Source: Clostridia bacterium
GTDB taxonomy: Bacteria > Bacillota > Clostridia > Oscillospirales > Acutalibacteraceae
Direction: 5' to 3'
DNA: 64,000 bases
Assembly (NCBI GenBank): GCA_017403065.1
Contig: JAFQOT010000011.1
Coordinates: 18,375-82,374 of the forward strand
A program made the translations under genes and the position numbers. Shown one piece after another: positions 33,523 to 43,262 of the stretch. The notes under the pieces are model-generated. The model searched no databases. It saw nothing but the letters and a program-made list of their open reading frames with translations, and had not been told where the DNA came from. Every line of letters starts with the position of its first letter. Position 1 is the first letter of the stretch.

Positions 33523-34059
33523 ATGAATATGAAGAAAAACGAAATAAAAAATATGGTATTGGCGGCAATGTTTTTAGGTATAGGCTTTGTATTGCCAATG
33601 CTTACCAGTCAAATTAAAGAAATTGGCGACACCTTGCTTCCAATGCACATTCCGGTAATGTTTTGCGGTCTTATTTGCGGCTGGAAATACGGCTTTGCTG
33701 TAGGTTTGATTTTGCCTTTTTTAAGAGGCTTTGTCTTTGGTATGCCGCCTATGTATCCCAACGCTGTTTGGATGGCAACAGAGCTTGCTATGTATGGATT
33801 TGTAATTGGATTTATATATTTTCGCATAAACCAAAAAAATATAAAGGGCGTATACATAAGCTTGATTTCCGCTATGATATTAGGCAGACTTGCGTGGGGA
33901 ATAAGCAAAGCGGTTTTACTTAATTTAAATGATAAGGTTTTTACGGTACCAATGTTTTTGTTAGGCGGGTTTGTTGATGCGGTTCCAGGAATAATACTTC
34001 AGCTTGTGTTAATTCCCTTGGTTATGACAATATTAAATAAAAGGAGAATACTCAAATGA
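33523..34059 (+). CDS. ECF transporter S component, substrate unknown
   Basis: A 178-residue hydrophobic protein with about six membrane helices and the S-component layout: a basic N-terminus with NMVLAAMFLGIGFVLP, then MHIPVMFCGLICGWKYGFAVGLILPFLRG, and a GGFVDAVPGIILQLVLIPLVMTIL end. It would capture a vitamin or similar ligand and use a shared EcfAAT energising module encoded elsewhere. The stop overlaps the larA start by four bases, so the two are translationally coupled, which hints at a ligand linked to LarA (a nicotinate-type cofactor precursor, or a hydroxyacid), but this is inference. Confidence 0.83.
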   Translation: MNMKKNEIKNMVLAAMFLGIGFVLPMLTSQIKEIGDTLLPMHIPVMFCGLICGWKYGFAVGLILPFLRGFVFGMPPMYPNAVWMATELAMYGFVIGFIYFRINQKNIKGVYISLISAMILGRLAWGISKAVLLNLNDKVFTVPMFLLGGFVDAVPGIILQLVLIPLVMTILNKRRILK

Positions 34060-35330
34060 AAAAACTTTTCTTTCCTTATGGAAAAACCCAATTAGATTAC
34101 GAATTTGATGAAAAAGAGCTTGTAGGTGTGCTAACATCTTCTATTGAGGAGTATGTTCCTGAATGTGACGGACAAGAGCTTGTGAAAAGAGCGTTAGAAA
34201 ATCCTGTTGCGAGTCAAAAACTTTCAGAGCTTAGCAAAGGAAAAGAAAAGGTTGTAATTATTGCAAGCGACCACACAAGACCTGTGCCCAGCAAAGTAAT
34301 TATTCCTCAAATGCTTAAGGAAATAAGAAAAGGCAATCCCGATGCTGATATAACCATTTTAATTGCAACGGGATGTCATAGAGAAACCACCAAGCAAGAG
34401 CTTATAAATAAATTCGGCGAGGAAATAGTTGCAAACGAAAAGATTTATATTCACGATTGTGATGAAAAAGAAAAGCTTGTTAATATAGGCGTGTTGCCAT
34501 CGGGCGGACAGTGTGAAATAAATAAAATAGCCTTAGACGCTGATTTACTTGTTGCCGAGGGATTTATAGAGCCACACTTTTTCGCAGGCTTTTCAGGGGG
34601 TAGAAAAAGTGTTTTACCAGGTATTGCAGGAAGAACAACTGTGCTTGCTAATCATTGTTCTGAATTTATTGCGCATAAAAATTCCAGAACAGGTATTTTA
34701 AAGGATAATCCTATACACGAGGATATGATTTGGGCTGCAAATAAGGCGAAGCTTGCGTTTATAGTTAACGTGGTTTTGAACTCTGAAAAAGAGCCTATAT
34801 TCGCTGTTGCAGGAAATTTAGAACAAGCGCACAAAAAAGGAACAGATTTTATAGCTTCACTTTGCGCGGTTGAATCTATTCCCGCAGATATAGTTATCAC
34901 AACAAACGGCGGTTATCCTCTTGATCAGAATGTGTATCAGGCGGTAAAGGGTATGACTGCAGCAGAAGCAACTGTTAAAGATGGTGGAATTATAATAATG
35001 CTTGCTTTATCTGATGATGGTATTGGCGGCGAGCATTTTTACCATCAACTTGCAGACGAACCGGATATAAATAAAACAATGAATACCTTTTTATCCAGAT
35101 CCCGAAACGAAACGGCACCTGACCAATGGCAAGCACAAATTCTTTTAAGGATTTTAATGAAAGCCAAGGTTATTTATGTATCTGGTTTACCGGCAGATAT
35201 TGTGGAAAAAATGCATATGATTCCTGCAAGCTCATTAGATGAGGCTATAAGCTTAGCCAAAAAGCTGTCAGCTAAGGATGATGTTACAATAACCGCAATT
35301 CCTGATGGAATATCAGTTGTTGTAGTTTAA
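34056..35330 (+). CDS. larA: Nickel-dependent lactate racemase family protein
   Basis: A 424-residue LarA-family enzyme, which interconverts L- and D-lactate (or related 2-hydroxyacids) using a nickel-pincer nucleotide cofactor. The residues known from Lactobacillus plantarum LarA occur at the same numbers: His108 in TGCHRE, His174 in EPHFF, Lys184 in GGRKSVLPG (cofactor attachment) and His200. SDHTRPVPSK near residue 71 is also conserved. The cofactor genes larB, larC and larE are not in the window. Many LarA homologues act on substrates other than lactate, so the substrate is not certain. Confidence 0.9.
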   Translation: MKKLFFPYGKTQLDYEFDEKELVGVLTSSIEEYVPECDGQELVKRALENPVASQKLSELSKGKEKVVIIASDHTRPVPSKVIIPQMLKEIRKGNPDADITILIATGCHRETTKQELINKFGEEIVANEKIYIHDCDEKEKLVNIGVLPSGGQCEINKIALDADLLVAEGFIEPHFFAGFSGGRKSVLPGIAGRTTVLANHCSEFIAHKNSRTGILKDNPIHEDMIWAANKAKLAFIVNVVLNSEKEPIFAVAGNLEQAHKKGTDFIASLCAVESIPADIVITTNGGYPLDQNVYQAVKGMTAAEATVKDGGIIIMLALSDDGIGGEHFYHQLADEPDINKTMNTFLSRSRNETAPDQWQAQILLRILMKAKVIYVSGLPADIVEKMHMIPASSLDEAISLAKKLSAKDDVTITAIPDGISVVVV

Positions 35331-35404
35331 TACTTATACAGTTTAGTAATAATATAAATAAGATTTAGGGGTATATAATAATTAAAGAAAGGAGTGAGGA
35401 CGTA

Positions 35405-37357
35405 GTGGATAAGTTTGTTTTACATTCAAATTATAGTCCCACAGGGGACCAGCCCGAAGCTATCGAAAAGCTGGTTGAGGGCTTGAATAGAGGCGAAAAA
35501 GAGCAAACACTTCTGGGTGTAACAGGTTCGGGCAAGACCTTTACGATGGCTAATATTATCGAAAAAGTAAACCGACCTACCCTCGTTCTTGCTCACAATA
35601 AAACACTTGCCGCACAGCTTTGTACTGAGTTTAAAGAATTTTTCCCCGAAAATGCGGTTGAATATTTTGTTTCCTATTACGATTATTATCAGCCAGAGGC
35701 TTATATTCCCGGAACTGATACCTATATAGAAAAGGATTCCTCTATTAACGATGAAATAGACAAGTTACGTCACTCTGCCACCTGCGCTTTATCAGAACGG
35801 CGTGACGTTATAATCGTTGCCTCGGTTTCTTGTATTTACTCCTTGGGTAACCCTATAGATTATAGAAATATGGTTATATCCTTGCGCACAGGAATGGAAA
35901 AAAATCGGGATGAATTGATTGCAAAGCTTGTTGATTTACAATATGAACGTAATGATATAAATTTTATTCGTAATAAATTCAGGGTAAGAGGGGATACCGT
36001 TGAAATTTATCCTGCTTATTCTTACGAAAATGCCGTAAGGATTGAATTTTTTGGCGATGAAATTGAGCGTATATGTGAAATTAACACTCTCACAGGCGAG
36101 GTTAAGACTTTTTTAAGTCATATTGCAATTTACCCTGCTTCACATTATATTGTTCCTCAGGACAAGTTAGAAGATGCTCTTATAGAAATTAAAGAGGAAA
36201 TGGAAGAAAGGGTAAAATATTTTATAGAAAACGAGCAGTTAATAGAGGCGCAACGTATTCGTCAGAGGACAGAATACGATATTGAAATGCTACGGGAAAT
36301 CGGCACCTGTAAGGGTATTGAGAATTATTCTCGTGTAATGGCGAGAAGACCTAAGGGTAGTGTGCCGTCTACCTTGCTTGATTATTTCCCCGACGATTTT
36401 TTGCTTTTTGTGGATGAATCTCATGTTACTCTCCCACAGGTGAGAGGTATGTACGCGGGGGACAGGGCGCGAAAGGAAAATCTTGTAGAATACGGATTCA
36501 GGCTTCCCTCTGCTTTTGATAACAGACCCTTAAACTTTGATGAATTTTATAAACATATAAATCAGGCAATTTTTGTATCGGCAACGCCCGGAGATTTTGA
36601 AAAAGAGCATTCATCCCAAACAGTTGAGCAGATTATCCGTCCTACAGGACTTTTAGATCCTGAGGTTTCGGTCAGAGCTACCGACGGACAAATTGATGAT
36701 TTGGTGTCAGAGATAAACGACAGGGTAGCCAAAAAAGAACGTGTTTTAATTACTACACTTACCAAAAAGATGGCAGAGGATTTAACCGAATATCTTACCG
36801 AGCTTGAAATAAAGGTCAGGTATATGCATTACGATATTGATACTATGGAGCGTATGGAAATTTTACGAGATCTGCGTCTCGGTGAATTTGATGTGCTTGT
36901 AGGAATAAATCTTTTGCGTGAGGGACTGGATATACCTGAGGTTTCTTTGGTGGCAATACTGGATGCTGATAAAGAGGGATTTTTGCGTAGCGAAACTTCA
37001 CTTGTTCAGACTATAGGAAGAGCTGCCCGAAACGCTGAGGGTAAGGTTATAATGTATGCCGACAGTGTCACACCTTCGATGGAAAGGGCAATAAACGAAA
37101 CCCAAAGAAGACGACAGCTTCAACAAAAATATAATGAGAAGCACGGCATTATACCTAAAACCATTAAAAAGGATGTTCGCGATATTATAGAAATCGGCTC
37201 TAAGACTGATAAAGACAGACCAAAATCTAAAATGTCTAAATTAGAACGGGAAGCCGAGATAAAGAGACTGACTGCCGAAATGAAGCAAGCATCTAAGATG
37301 CTTGAATTTGAACTTGCAGCTATATTAAGAGATAAGATAAACGATTTAAGAAAATAA
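35405..37357 (+). CDS. uvrB: Excinuclease ABC subunit B
   Basis: Damage-verifying helicase-like subunit of nucleotide excision repair. The 650 residues start at a GTG behind AGGAGTGAGG. Walker A is GVTGSGKT (38-45), followed by the beta-hairpin region [12 protein letters not shown], the DESHVT Walker B, helicase motifs V and VI ([24 protein letters not shown]) and a C-terminal UVR motif that binds UvrC (about 610-645). uvrA and uvrC are not adjacent here. Length is normal. Confidence 0.97.
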   Translation: MDKFVLHSNYSPTGDQPEAIEKLVEGLNRGEKEQTLLGVTGSGKTFTMANIIEKVNRPTLVLAHNKTLAAQLCTEFKEFFPENAVEYFVSYYDYYQPEAYIPGTDTYIEKDSSINDEIDKLRHSATCALSERRDVIIVASVSCIYSLGNPIDYRNMVISLRTGMEKNRDELIAKLVDLQYERNDINFIRNKFRVRGDTVEIYPAYSYENAVRIEFFGDEIERICEINTLTGEVKTFLSHIAIYPASHYIVPQDKLEDALIEIKEEMEERVKYFIENEQLIEAQRIRQRTEYDIEMLREIGTCKGIENYSRVMARRPKGSVPSTLLDYFPDDFLLFVDESHVTLPQVRGMYAGDRARKENLVEYGFRLPSAFDNRPLNFDEFYKHINQAIFVSATPGDFEKEHSSQTVEQIIRPTGLLDPEVSVRATDGQIDDLVSEINDRVAKKERVLITTLTKKMAEDLTEYLTELEIKVRYMHYDIDTMERMEILRDLRLGEFDVLVGINLLREGLDIPEVSLVAILDADKEGFLRSETSLVQTIGRAARNAEGKVIMYADSVTPSMERAINETQRRRQLQQKYNEKHGIIPKTIKKDVRDIIEIGSKTDKDRPKSKMSKLEREAEIKRLTAEMKQASKMLEFELAAILRDKINDLRK

Positions 37358-37374
37358 AAGCTTAAAAATAATAT

Positions 37375-37419
37375 GCGCCCCAAAAACCATACTGTTTGTA
37401 TGAGTTTTGGGGCGCTTTT
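37375..37419. terminator. Bidirectional terminator between uvrB and oadA
   Basis: GCGCCCCAAAA (37375-37385) pairs with TTTTGGGGCGC (37405-37415), with an inner CATAC/GTATG helix. A T run follows on the plus strand, and a T-rich stretch on the minus strand, so it can serve both convergent operons. Confidence 0.88.
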
Positions 37420-37464
37420 ATAATTTAATCTATAGTGTGCTAATAATTATATACTTTGTTTTAA

Positions 37465-38868
37465 TTAGCAACCAAGGTCTTCTACAATAAGAGTTCTTAC
37501 TGCATTTTCATCCTCTTTTTTATCACGAACAGCAAAGAATTTTTCTGCAACCTGTGGGAATAAAGCGTAGCTTAAAACATCCTCCTCAGATTTGCCGATA
37601 CCCTTTTCTTTCATTTCAAGGGCGTACTTTTTAAGCTCAGGCTCAATAAGGTCGGCAGGACGACAATTTATAATATTATCGTTGCCAATAGCCTTTTTGC
37701 GTATGTCCTCATCAACAGGGGCGGGAAGTCTTCCATATTCTCCGCGAAGCATACCTTTAGATTCCTTGGTAATCATTTTGTAGCGCTCGCCTGAAAGTAC
37801 GTTAAGAACAGCCTGTGTACCAACAATCTGACTGGTAGGAGTAACAAGGGGAGGATAACCGAAGTCTTTTCTTACTCTTGGTACTTCGTCTAAAACATCG
37901 TAGTATTTATCCTCTGCATTTGCCTGCTTTAACTGAGATAAAAGGTTTGAAAGCATACCGCCAGGGACCTGATAAATTAAGGTTTTGGTGTCAACATTCA
38001 ATACCTTAGGGTCGAGTGTTCCCTCAGCCTTCATCTTGTCAGCAACCTTACGGAAGTGGGCTGCAACTTCGCTTAAAGCTTCAAGATCAAGGCCTGTATC
38101 TCTTTCTGTGCCCTTAAGGGTAGCAACCAAAGCCTCGGTTGAAGGCTGTGATGTACCGTTAGCAAAGGGAGATAATGCGCAGTCTACAATATCAACACCT
38201 GCCTGAGCAGCCATAAGGTAGGTCATATCGCCTGTACCTGTTGTGTTGTGTGTATGAAGATGAATCGGAACCTTAACGTTTTCTTTAAGCTTTTTAACCA
38301 AAGAATAAGCGTCATAAGGCAGAAGCAAATTAGCCATATCCTTTATACAAATAACGTCTGCGCCCATCTTTTCAAGCTGCTTTGCAAGGTCTACGAAATA
38401 ATCCTCATTATGAACGGGGCTTTGGGTGTAGCTTAATGCAGCTTCACATATACCGCCGTATTTTTTACAGGATTTAATAGCCTGTTCAATATTTCTAACA
38501 TCGTTTAAAGCATCGAAAATACGGATAACATCAATACCGTTTTCAATAGATTTTTTAACAAAAGCATCAACAACATCGTCGGCATAATGCTTATAGCCTA
38601 AAAGATTCTGACCGCGCAAAAGCATCTGAAGTTTTGTGTTGGGCATATGCTTTTTAATGGTGCGAAGTCTTTCCCAAGGGTCTTCGTTTAAAAAGCGCAT
38701 ACAAGCGTCAAAGGTGGCTCCGCCCCAACACTCAACAGACCAATAGCCCATTTTGTCAAGCTTTTCAAGAACGGGTATCATATCTTCAATTTTCATACGT
38801 GTTGCCGCTTGTGACTGGTGGGCATCACGTAAAATAGTATCGGTTATATATAACTTTTTATTTTCCAT
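37465..38868 (-). CDS. oadA: Oxaloacetate decarboxylase alpha (carboxyltransferase) subunit
   Basis: Transfers the carboxyl group of oxaloacetate (or of a related acid) to biotin. The 467 residues hold the HMGL-like TIM barrel (ITDTILRDAHQSQAATRM start, CIKDMANLL with the metal-site Lys/Asp, HLHTHNTTG) and the conserved carboxylase domain (VPGGMLSNLLSQL onward). It has no C-terminal biotinyl domain; biotin sits on the separate carrier encoded in this operon. Last gene of a four-gene set with oadG, the carrier and oadB. Pyruvate carboxylase 5S-like or methylmalonyl-CoA roles are possible alternatives. Confidence 0.9.
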   Translation of the reverse strand: MENKKLYITDTILRDAHQSQAATRMKIEDMIPVLEKLDKMGYWSVECWGGATFDACMRFLNEDPWERLRTIKKHMPNTKLQMLLRGQNLLGYKHYADDVVDAFVKKSIENGIDVIRIFDALNDVRNIEQAIKSCKKYGGICEAALSYTQSPVHNEDYFVDLAKQLEKMGADVICIKDMANLLLPYDAYSLVKKLKENVKVPIHLHTHNTTGTGDMTYLMAAQAGVDIVDCALSPFANGTSQPSTEALVATLKGTERDTGLDLEALSEVAAHFRKVADKMKAEGTLDPKVLNVDTKTLIYQVPGGMLSNLLSQLKQANAEDKYYDVLDEVPRVRKDFGYPPLVTPTSQIVGTQAVLNVLSGERYKMITKESKGMLRGEYGRLPAPVDEDIRKKAIGNDNIINCRPADLIEPELKKYALEMKEKGIGKSEEDVLSYALFPQVAEKFFAVRDKKEDENAVRTLIVEDLGC

Positions 38869-38881
38869 TTGTATACCTCCG

Positions 38882-40072
38882 TTAACCTAATAATGCAATC
38901 AGAACACCGGCGGCAATAGCCGAGCCGATAACACCTGCAACATTGGGTCCCATTGCGTGCATCAACAGGAAGTTTGAAGGATTTTCCTTTTGACCTACTG
39001 TCTGTGAAACACGCGCCGCCATAGGAACAGCAGAAACTCCGGCTGAACCAATAAGCGGATTTATTTTGTTTTTTGAAAACAGATTCATAAGCTTAGCAAA
39101 TAAAAGGCCACATGCGGTTGCTACAGCAAATGCAGTTACACCTAAAGCAATGATTTTAAGTGTTTCTGTTTTTAAGAAAGTTTCAGCAGTAGCAGTAGCG
39201 CCTACAGAAACGCCTAAGAATATTGTAACAATGTTCATAAGCTCGTTTTGAGCTGTTTTGCAAAGACGTTCTGCAACACCGCACTCTTTCCAAAGATTAC
39301 CAAGCATAAGACAACCAACAAGAGGGGTTGCAGAGGGCACTAATAAAGCTACAAATACTGTAACTGCTATTGGAAAAATAATTTTTTCACGCTTTGAAAC
39401 CTGACGAAGAGGCTTCATAACAATCTGGCGTTCTTTTTTGGTTGTTAAAAGCTTCATAATAGGAGGCTGAATCACAGGAACTAAAGCCATATAAGAATAA
39501 GCAGCTACTGCAATAGGGCCTAAAAGCTTTGGATATAAAAGTGAGGTAGTATAAATCGCGGTAGGACCGTCAGCTCCGCCGATAATACCGATAGAAGCGG
39601 CAGCCTTAGGCACAAAGCCTAAATAAATACTTCCAATATAGGTTGCAAATATACCGATTTGGGAAGCAGCGCCTAAAAGTAAGGATTTAGGATTTGAAAT
39701 CAAAGGTCCGAAATCGGTCATAGCGCCTATACCTATAAATATAAGGCAAGGATAAACACAGGTTTTAACACCAATGTAAAGAATATCTAACAAACCGCCG
39801 TCGTGAAGAATAGTACCGTAGCCTATTTCACCTTTCATAAAGCTTGTCCACATATCGCCGTGGTACATATTTGCGCCGGGTAGGTTTGTAAGCAGCATAC
39901 CAAAGGCTATGCCGATAAGCAAAAGTGGCTCGAATTGTTTCTTGATAGCAAGCCATAACAGTAATAATGAAATGGCAATCATAACAAGGTTTTTCCATCC
40001 ACCGTCAGCCATAAAACCTACGATGAGCTGGTAAAAGCCTGTTTGCTCAATAAAGTTCATAATATATTCCAT
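38882..40072 (-). CDS. oadB: Sodium-translocating decarboxylase beta subunit
   Basis: Membrane subunit (396 residues) that decarboxylates carboxybiotin and drives Na+ out of the cell. It has about nine or ten membrane helices. The conserved [29 protein letters not shown] region with the key Asp, the [16 protein letters not shown] motif with the second Asp, and [20 protein letters not shown] are all present. The same subunit family serves oxaloacetate, methylmalonyl-CoA and glutaconyl-CoA decarboxylases; the alpha subunit decides the substrate. Start at 40072; an internal Met at 40060 is a possible alternative. Confidence 0.93.
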   Translation of the reverse strand: MEYIMNFIEQTGFYQLIVGFMADGGWKNLVMIAISLLLLWLAIKKQFEPLLLIGIAFGMLLTNLPGANMYHGDMWTSFMKGEIGYGTILHDGGLLDILYIGVKTCVYPCLIFIGIGAMTDFGPLISNPKSLLLGAASQIGIFATYIGSIYLGFVPKAAASIGIIGGADGPTAIYTTSLLYPKLLGPIAVAAYSYMALVPVIQPPIMKLLTTKKERQIVMKPLRQVSKREKIIFPIAVTVFVALLVPSATPLVGCLMLGNLWKECGVAERLCKTAQNELMNIVTIFLGVSVGATATAETFLKTETLKIIALGVTAFAVATACGLLFAKLMNLFSKNKINPLIGSAGVSAVPMAARVSQTVGQKENPSNFLLMHAMGPNVAGVIGSAIAAGVLIALLG

Positions 40073-40095
40073 AGAAGTTTACCTGAAATCAGTGA

Positions 40096-40482
40096 TTAAC
40101 CAATAACGCAGAGAACAGCACCGGTTTCAACGGTAGAACCCTTGGTAACATTTACGGAAGCTACTGTACCGTCGCATGGGCAGATGATTTCATTTTCCAT
40201 CTTCATAGCTTCTAAAATCATAAGAACGTCACCCTTTTTAACCTGAGCGCCGTTTGTTACGTTTACTGCAAGAATGTTACCTGGCATTGGGGCATTTACA
40301 GTTTCACCGTTAGCGGCAGCAGCAGCGGGAGCAGCAGGAGCAGCAACAGGAGCGGGAGCAGCAGGAGCAGCAGCAGGCGCAGGAGCGGCAGCAGGAGCAG
40401 CAGCTTTAACATCAGCAGCGTCTACAACCTCAAGAGTAATTTCATAAGCGGTACCGTTTACGGTTACATTGTACTTTTTCAT
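40096..40482 (-). CDS. Biotin carboxyl carrier subunit of the decarboxylase
   Basis: A 128-residue carrier. An N-terminal KKYNVTVNGTAYEITLEVV strand set is joined by an Ala/Pro-rich swinging linker (about residues 27-57) to a biotinyl domain with the biotinylation site EAMKMEN (Lys94). Such free-standing carriers occur in glutaconyl-CoA and methylmalonyl-CoA decarboxylases (GcdC/MmdC) and in clostridial oad operons. It lies between oadG and oadB. The GCA/GGA-rich linker codons form a low-complexity stretch at about 40312-40400. Confidence 0.93.
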   Translation of the reverse strand: MKKYNVTVNGTAYEITLEVVDAADVKAAAPAAAPAPAAAPAAPAPVAAPAAPAAAAANGETVNAPMPGNILAVNVTNGAQVKKGDVLMILEAMKMENEIICPCDGTVASVNVTKGSTVETGAVLCVIG

Positions 40483-40509
40483 TTTAATAACACCTTTTCT
40501 TTTATTTTT

Positions 40510-40785
40510 TTAGATTTTTTTAAACGATAAAATTCTTAAAGCAGAAATATCAGTTCCTAACTCTTCTGCAACAACGGCAGAAACAGCAGCGATGATTTCC
40601 TCACGGTTTTCAATTTTTTGGTCAACTGCAGTTACAGCTGCGGGAACAGTATTTTGTTTAGGTATAGCTTCCTTTTTTTCGGAAAGCATACATACAGCGC
40701 TTAATATTTTGGAAAGAATAACAATACATATAAGACCTATAAATACTATTCCTATTCCCATACCTACTACAAACCAGTCTGACAT
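40510..40785 (-). CDS. oadG: Decarboxylase gamma subunit (OadG-like)
   Basis: A 91-residue single-span membrane protein that anchors and stabilises the pump. One hydrophobic helix (GMGIGIVFIGLICIVILSKI, near residues 8-27) is followed by a polar linker and a C-terminal segment (EEIIAAVSAVVAEELGTDIS). A very strong GAGGAGGTG lies before the ATG. First gene of the minus-strand oad operon. Small OadG/MmdD proteins diverge a lot; identification rests on topology and operon position. Confidence 0.85.
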   Translation of the reverse strand: MSDWFVVGMGIGIVFIGLICIVILSKILSAVCMLSEKKEAIPKQNTVPAAVTAVDQKIENREEIIAAVSAVVAEELGTDISALRILSFKKI

Positions 40786-41050
40786 ACAAATGCACCTCCT
40801 CTGCGCATAAAAACATAAAATTAAATATGAATCAAAGTTTTGTTTTTAAAATTAACAAATTTTGCCCATTTACACTAATTATAACTATTAAATCAAGGTT
40901 ATACAATCGGTATAGGTAATTTTTGATTTTTATTTAACAAAATATATAAAATCTTAACTATTTTTTAACAATTTGAAAAAATAATATTTGATGTTTTTAA
41001 TATACCCGCAATTATTGGTTTAAATATTAAAAATGTTACAAAATTAAATC
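40786..41050. other. AT-rich divergent intergenic region between the oad and yceD operons
   Basis: The 321-bp gap between the two operons holds the oad promoter (40878-40906, minus strand), the yceD promoter (41051-41079) and otherwise AT-rich sequence with long A and T runs. I see no ORF, strong hairpin or clear operator in it. Confidence 0.6.
40878..40906 (-). promoter_or_regulatory. Promoter of the oad operon
   Basis: On the minus strand TTGTAT (40906-40901) and TATAAT (40883-40878) are 17 bp apart; the untranslated leader would be about 85 nt. Confidence 0.65.
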
Positions 41051-41079
41051 TTGACAAACAGTCGCTAAATCGATATAAT
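41051..41079 (+). promoter_or_regulatory. Consensus sigma-A promoter of yceD-rpmF
   Basis: TTGACA at 41051-41056 and TATAAT at 41074-41079 with 17 bp between: both boxes match consensus exactly. Transcription starts near 41086, which excludes any earlier start codon for yceD. Confidence 0.92.
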
Positions 41080-41106
41080 ATGTTTTGTGACGATAGAGGT
41101 GGAAGT

Positions 41107-41601
41107 ATGATTATTGATTTAAAACGTATTTTCGTTAATGAAAATTCTGCTTTGCCCCTTGAGTATTCGTTGGATTTAAGCCACGTTGAATTTTCGGGTA
41201 GTTTTCCGCTCAAAAAGCCTGTAATCTTCAGTGGCACGGTTTCCAACAAAGCAAGTCTTATAAGGTTAGAGGCAGAAATCTCTTACGAGTATGAAGCCTG
41301 CTGTGACCGTTGCGGGCTTGATACTGTCAGGAAGCATATTGTAAAGGTAGATAAATCCCTTGCCTCTTCTATTGAGGGGGAGGAAAGCGATACTATACTT
41401 TTAGTTCCTGATATGAAGCTTAATTTAGAAGACCTTACCTACTGTGAGGTTATAATGAGCCTTCCTATGAAGCACCTTTGTTCAAAGGATTGCAAAGGCA
41501 TCTGTTCTAAATGCGGCAAAGACCTGAACAAAGGTAAATGCGACTGTCCTGAAAAAGAAATTGACCCAAGACTTTCAGCACTTGCCGAATTACTTAAATA
41601 A
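41107..41601 (+). CDS. YceD/DUF177 family protein
   Basis: A 164-residue protein of the YceD (DUF177) family, which in plants and bacteria is linked to 23S rRNA accumulation. It carries two Cys pairs: CDRC near residues 65-68 and the C-terminal zinc-like CSKDCKGICSKCGKDLNKGKCDC cluster before DPRLSALAELL, which is the family's signature end. Start at 41107, five bases after AGAGGTGG. Coupled upstream of rpmF, the usual arrangement across bacteria. Confidence 0.94.
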   Translation: MIIDLKRIFVNENSALPLEYSLDLSHVEFSGSFPLKKPVIFSGTVSNKASLIRLEAEISYEYEACCDRCGLDTVRKHIVKVDKSLASSIEGEESDTILLVPDMKLNLEDLTYCEVIMSLPMKHLCSKDCKGICSKCGKDLNKGKCDCPEKEIDPRLSALAELLK

Positions 41602-41637
41602 TGAATATTTTTATCAACTTAAGGAGGTGCCGAAAAA

Positions 41638-41820
41638 ATGGCAGTACCGAAGAGAAAAACATCTAAAGCAAGACGTGACAAAAGAAGAAATAACCTTTGG
41701 AAGTTAACTGCACCTACTCTTGTAAAGTGCTCTAACTGCGGCGAATACAAGCGCCCCCACAGACTTTGCTCTGCTTGTGGTCAGTATAACGGCCGTGAGG
41801 TTATAAAGGTTGGCGAATAA
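41638..41820 (+). CDS. rpmF: 50S ribosomal protein L32
   Basis: A 60-residue ribosomal protein beginning [17 protein letters not shown] and carrying a four-Cys zinc ribbon ([17 protein letters not shown]). It is the zinc-containing (C+) form. AAGGAGGTG gives a near-ideal ribosome site. Co-transcribed with yceD and followed by a terminator. Confidence 0.98.
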   Translation: MAVPKRKTSKARRDKRRNNLWKLTAPTLVKCSNCGEYKRPHRLCSACGQYNGREVIKVGE

Positions 41821-41842
41821 TCCGTTAATACGGTATATCATC

Positions 41843-41875
41843 AGAGGGGGAGCAAAATCCTCCTCTTATTTTTTT
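41843..41875 (+). terminator. Terminator of yceD-rpmF
   Basis: A 9-bp stem with one G-T pair (41843-41851 with 41858-41866) and a TATTTTTTT tail. Confidence 0.88.
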
Positions 41876-41898
41876 AAATAACAAAAGAGGTGAACAAA

Positions 41899-43209
41899 GT
41901 GTCAGTAACAGTAAAATCAGTAGAAAAAGGCAGTCGGGCTTATAAATCCCCTGTCAAAAAAGGAAATGTTATTTTAAAAATCAATAATAACGAAATAATG
42001 GACGTTTTGGATTACCGCTTTTATCAGCAAAGCGAAAGGCTGACACTTGAATATATAAATTCAAAAGGTAAAATTAAATCCTGTAAAATAAAGAAAAAGG
42101 AATGTGAAGAGTTAGGCTTTGAGTTTGATACCTACCTTATGGATAAAAAACATTCCTGTAGGAATAAATGTATATTTTGCTTTATAGACCAGCTACCTAA
42201 GGGCTTGCGCGACACCCTTTATTTTAAGGATGATGACTCGCGTCTTTCCTTTCTTTTCGGCAATTACATTACCCTTACAAATATTACCGAGCACGAAATC
42301 GAGCGTATTATCAAAATGCATATAAGCCCGATAAATATTTCTGTTCATACTACTAATCCTGAGCTGAGGGTAAAGATGATGAACAATAAAAATGCGGGTC
42401 GAGCTCTTGATATAATGAAGCGCTTTAACCAAAACGGAATTAAGCTTAACTGTCAGCTGGTGTTGTGCCCTGATATTAACGATTCAAAAGAGCTTGAAAG
42501 GTCTTTGTGCGACCTTTTAAGTATGGAAAATGTGGAATGTGTGGCGGCTGTGCCCGTGGGACTTTCCGGTCACAGAGAGGGCCTTTTTGAATTAAAGCCA
42601 TATACTAAAGAAAAGGCATTAGATGTTATTAAAATTATAGATGAATTTGGTGATATGTGCTTTGAAAAATACGGGCAGAGACGTGTTTTTGCTGCTGACG
42701 AATTTTATATAAAGGCGGGCTTGGATTTACCTGACGCTTCTTATTATGAGGAGTTTTTACAGCTTGAAAACGGTGTTGGCTTAGTACCCCTTTTTAAAAA
42801 GGAAGCCAAAGAAGCTATAGATTTATGCGATTATAAGCTGGAAAACAAACGAAGTATTACTGTAATAACAGGTGAGGCTGCCTATCCCTTTATAAAGGAA
42901 ATAGTTGACAATGTTTCTAAAAAGTGGGATAATTTAGAATGTAAGGTAAAGGCTATTAAAAATAACTTTTTCGGTGGCGAAATTACAGTTGCAGGCTTAG
43001 TTACCGCTACAGATATTGAAGCTCAGCTTAAAGGTGAAAAATTGGGCGAAGAGTTGCTTATACCGTCTGTTATGCTCAGAGATGGGGGAGATATGTTCCT
43101 TGACAGTGTGACTGTAGAGGAACTGTCCGAAAACTTAAATGTTAAAATAACGGCTGTGGATAATGACGGATTTGTATTTTTAGATAAAATTCTGGGTAAG
43201 GATTTTTAA
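41899..43209 (+). CDS. PDZ-like/radical SAM DUF512 protein
   Basis: A 436-residue protein of the DUF512 family common in Clostridia. The N-terminal PDZ-like segment (about 1-65) is followed by a radical-SAM CX3CX2C motif (C87, C91, C94) in CRNKCIFCFIDQLPKG, then DDDSRLSFLFGNYITLTN, and the C-terminal DUF512 domain with VPVGLSGHREGL and GGEITVAGLVTATD. Its substrate is unknown. GTG at 41899 is six bases after AGAGGTG and is preferred over the GTG at 41890. It stands before der-plsY-gpsA, a conserved clostridial order. Confidence 0.9.
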   Translation: MSVTVKSVEKGSRAYKSPVKKGNVILKINNNEIMDVLDYRFYQQSERLTLEYINSKGKIKSCKIKKKECEELGFEFDTYLMDKKHSCRNKCIFCFIDQLPKGLRDTLYFKDDDSRLSFLFGNYITLTNITEHEIERIIKMHISPINISVHTTNPELRVKMMNNKNAGRALDIMKRFNQNGIKLNCQLVLCPDINDSKELERSLCDLLSMENVECVAAVPVGLSGHREGLFELKPYTKEKALDVIKIIDEFGDMCFEKYGQRRVFAADEFYIKAGLDLPDASYYEEFLQLENGVGLVPLFKKEAKEAIDLCDYKLENKRSITVITGEAAYPFIKEIVDNVSKKWDNLECKVKAIKNNFFGGEITVAGLVTATDIEAQLKGEKLGEELLIPSVMLRDGGDMFLDSVTVEELSENLNVKITAVDNDGFVFLDKILGKDF

Positions 43210-43262
43210 AACTTTGAATATACGGACTTAGGTCCAAAGCTTTGAAAGGTAAGGAATAATAG

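Noticed and set aside
40312..40400. Tandem GCAGCAGGAGC-type repeat as a phase-variation tract
   Set aside because: It encodes the Ala/Pro linker of the biotin carrier in frame with interrupted units; composition explains it.
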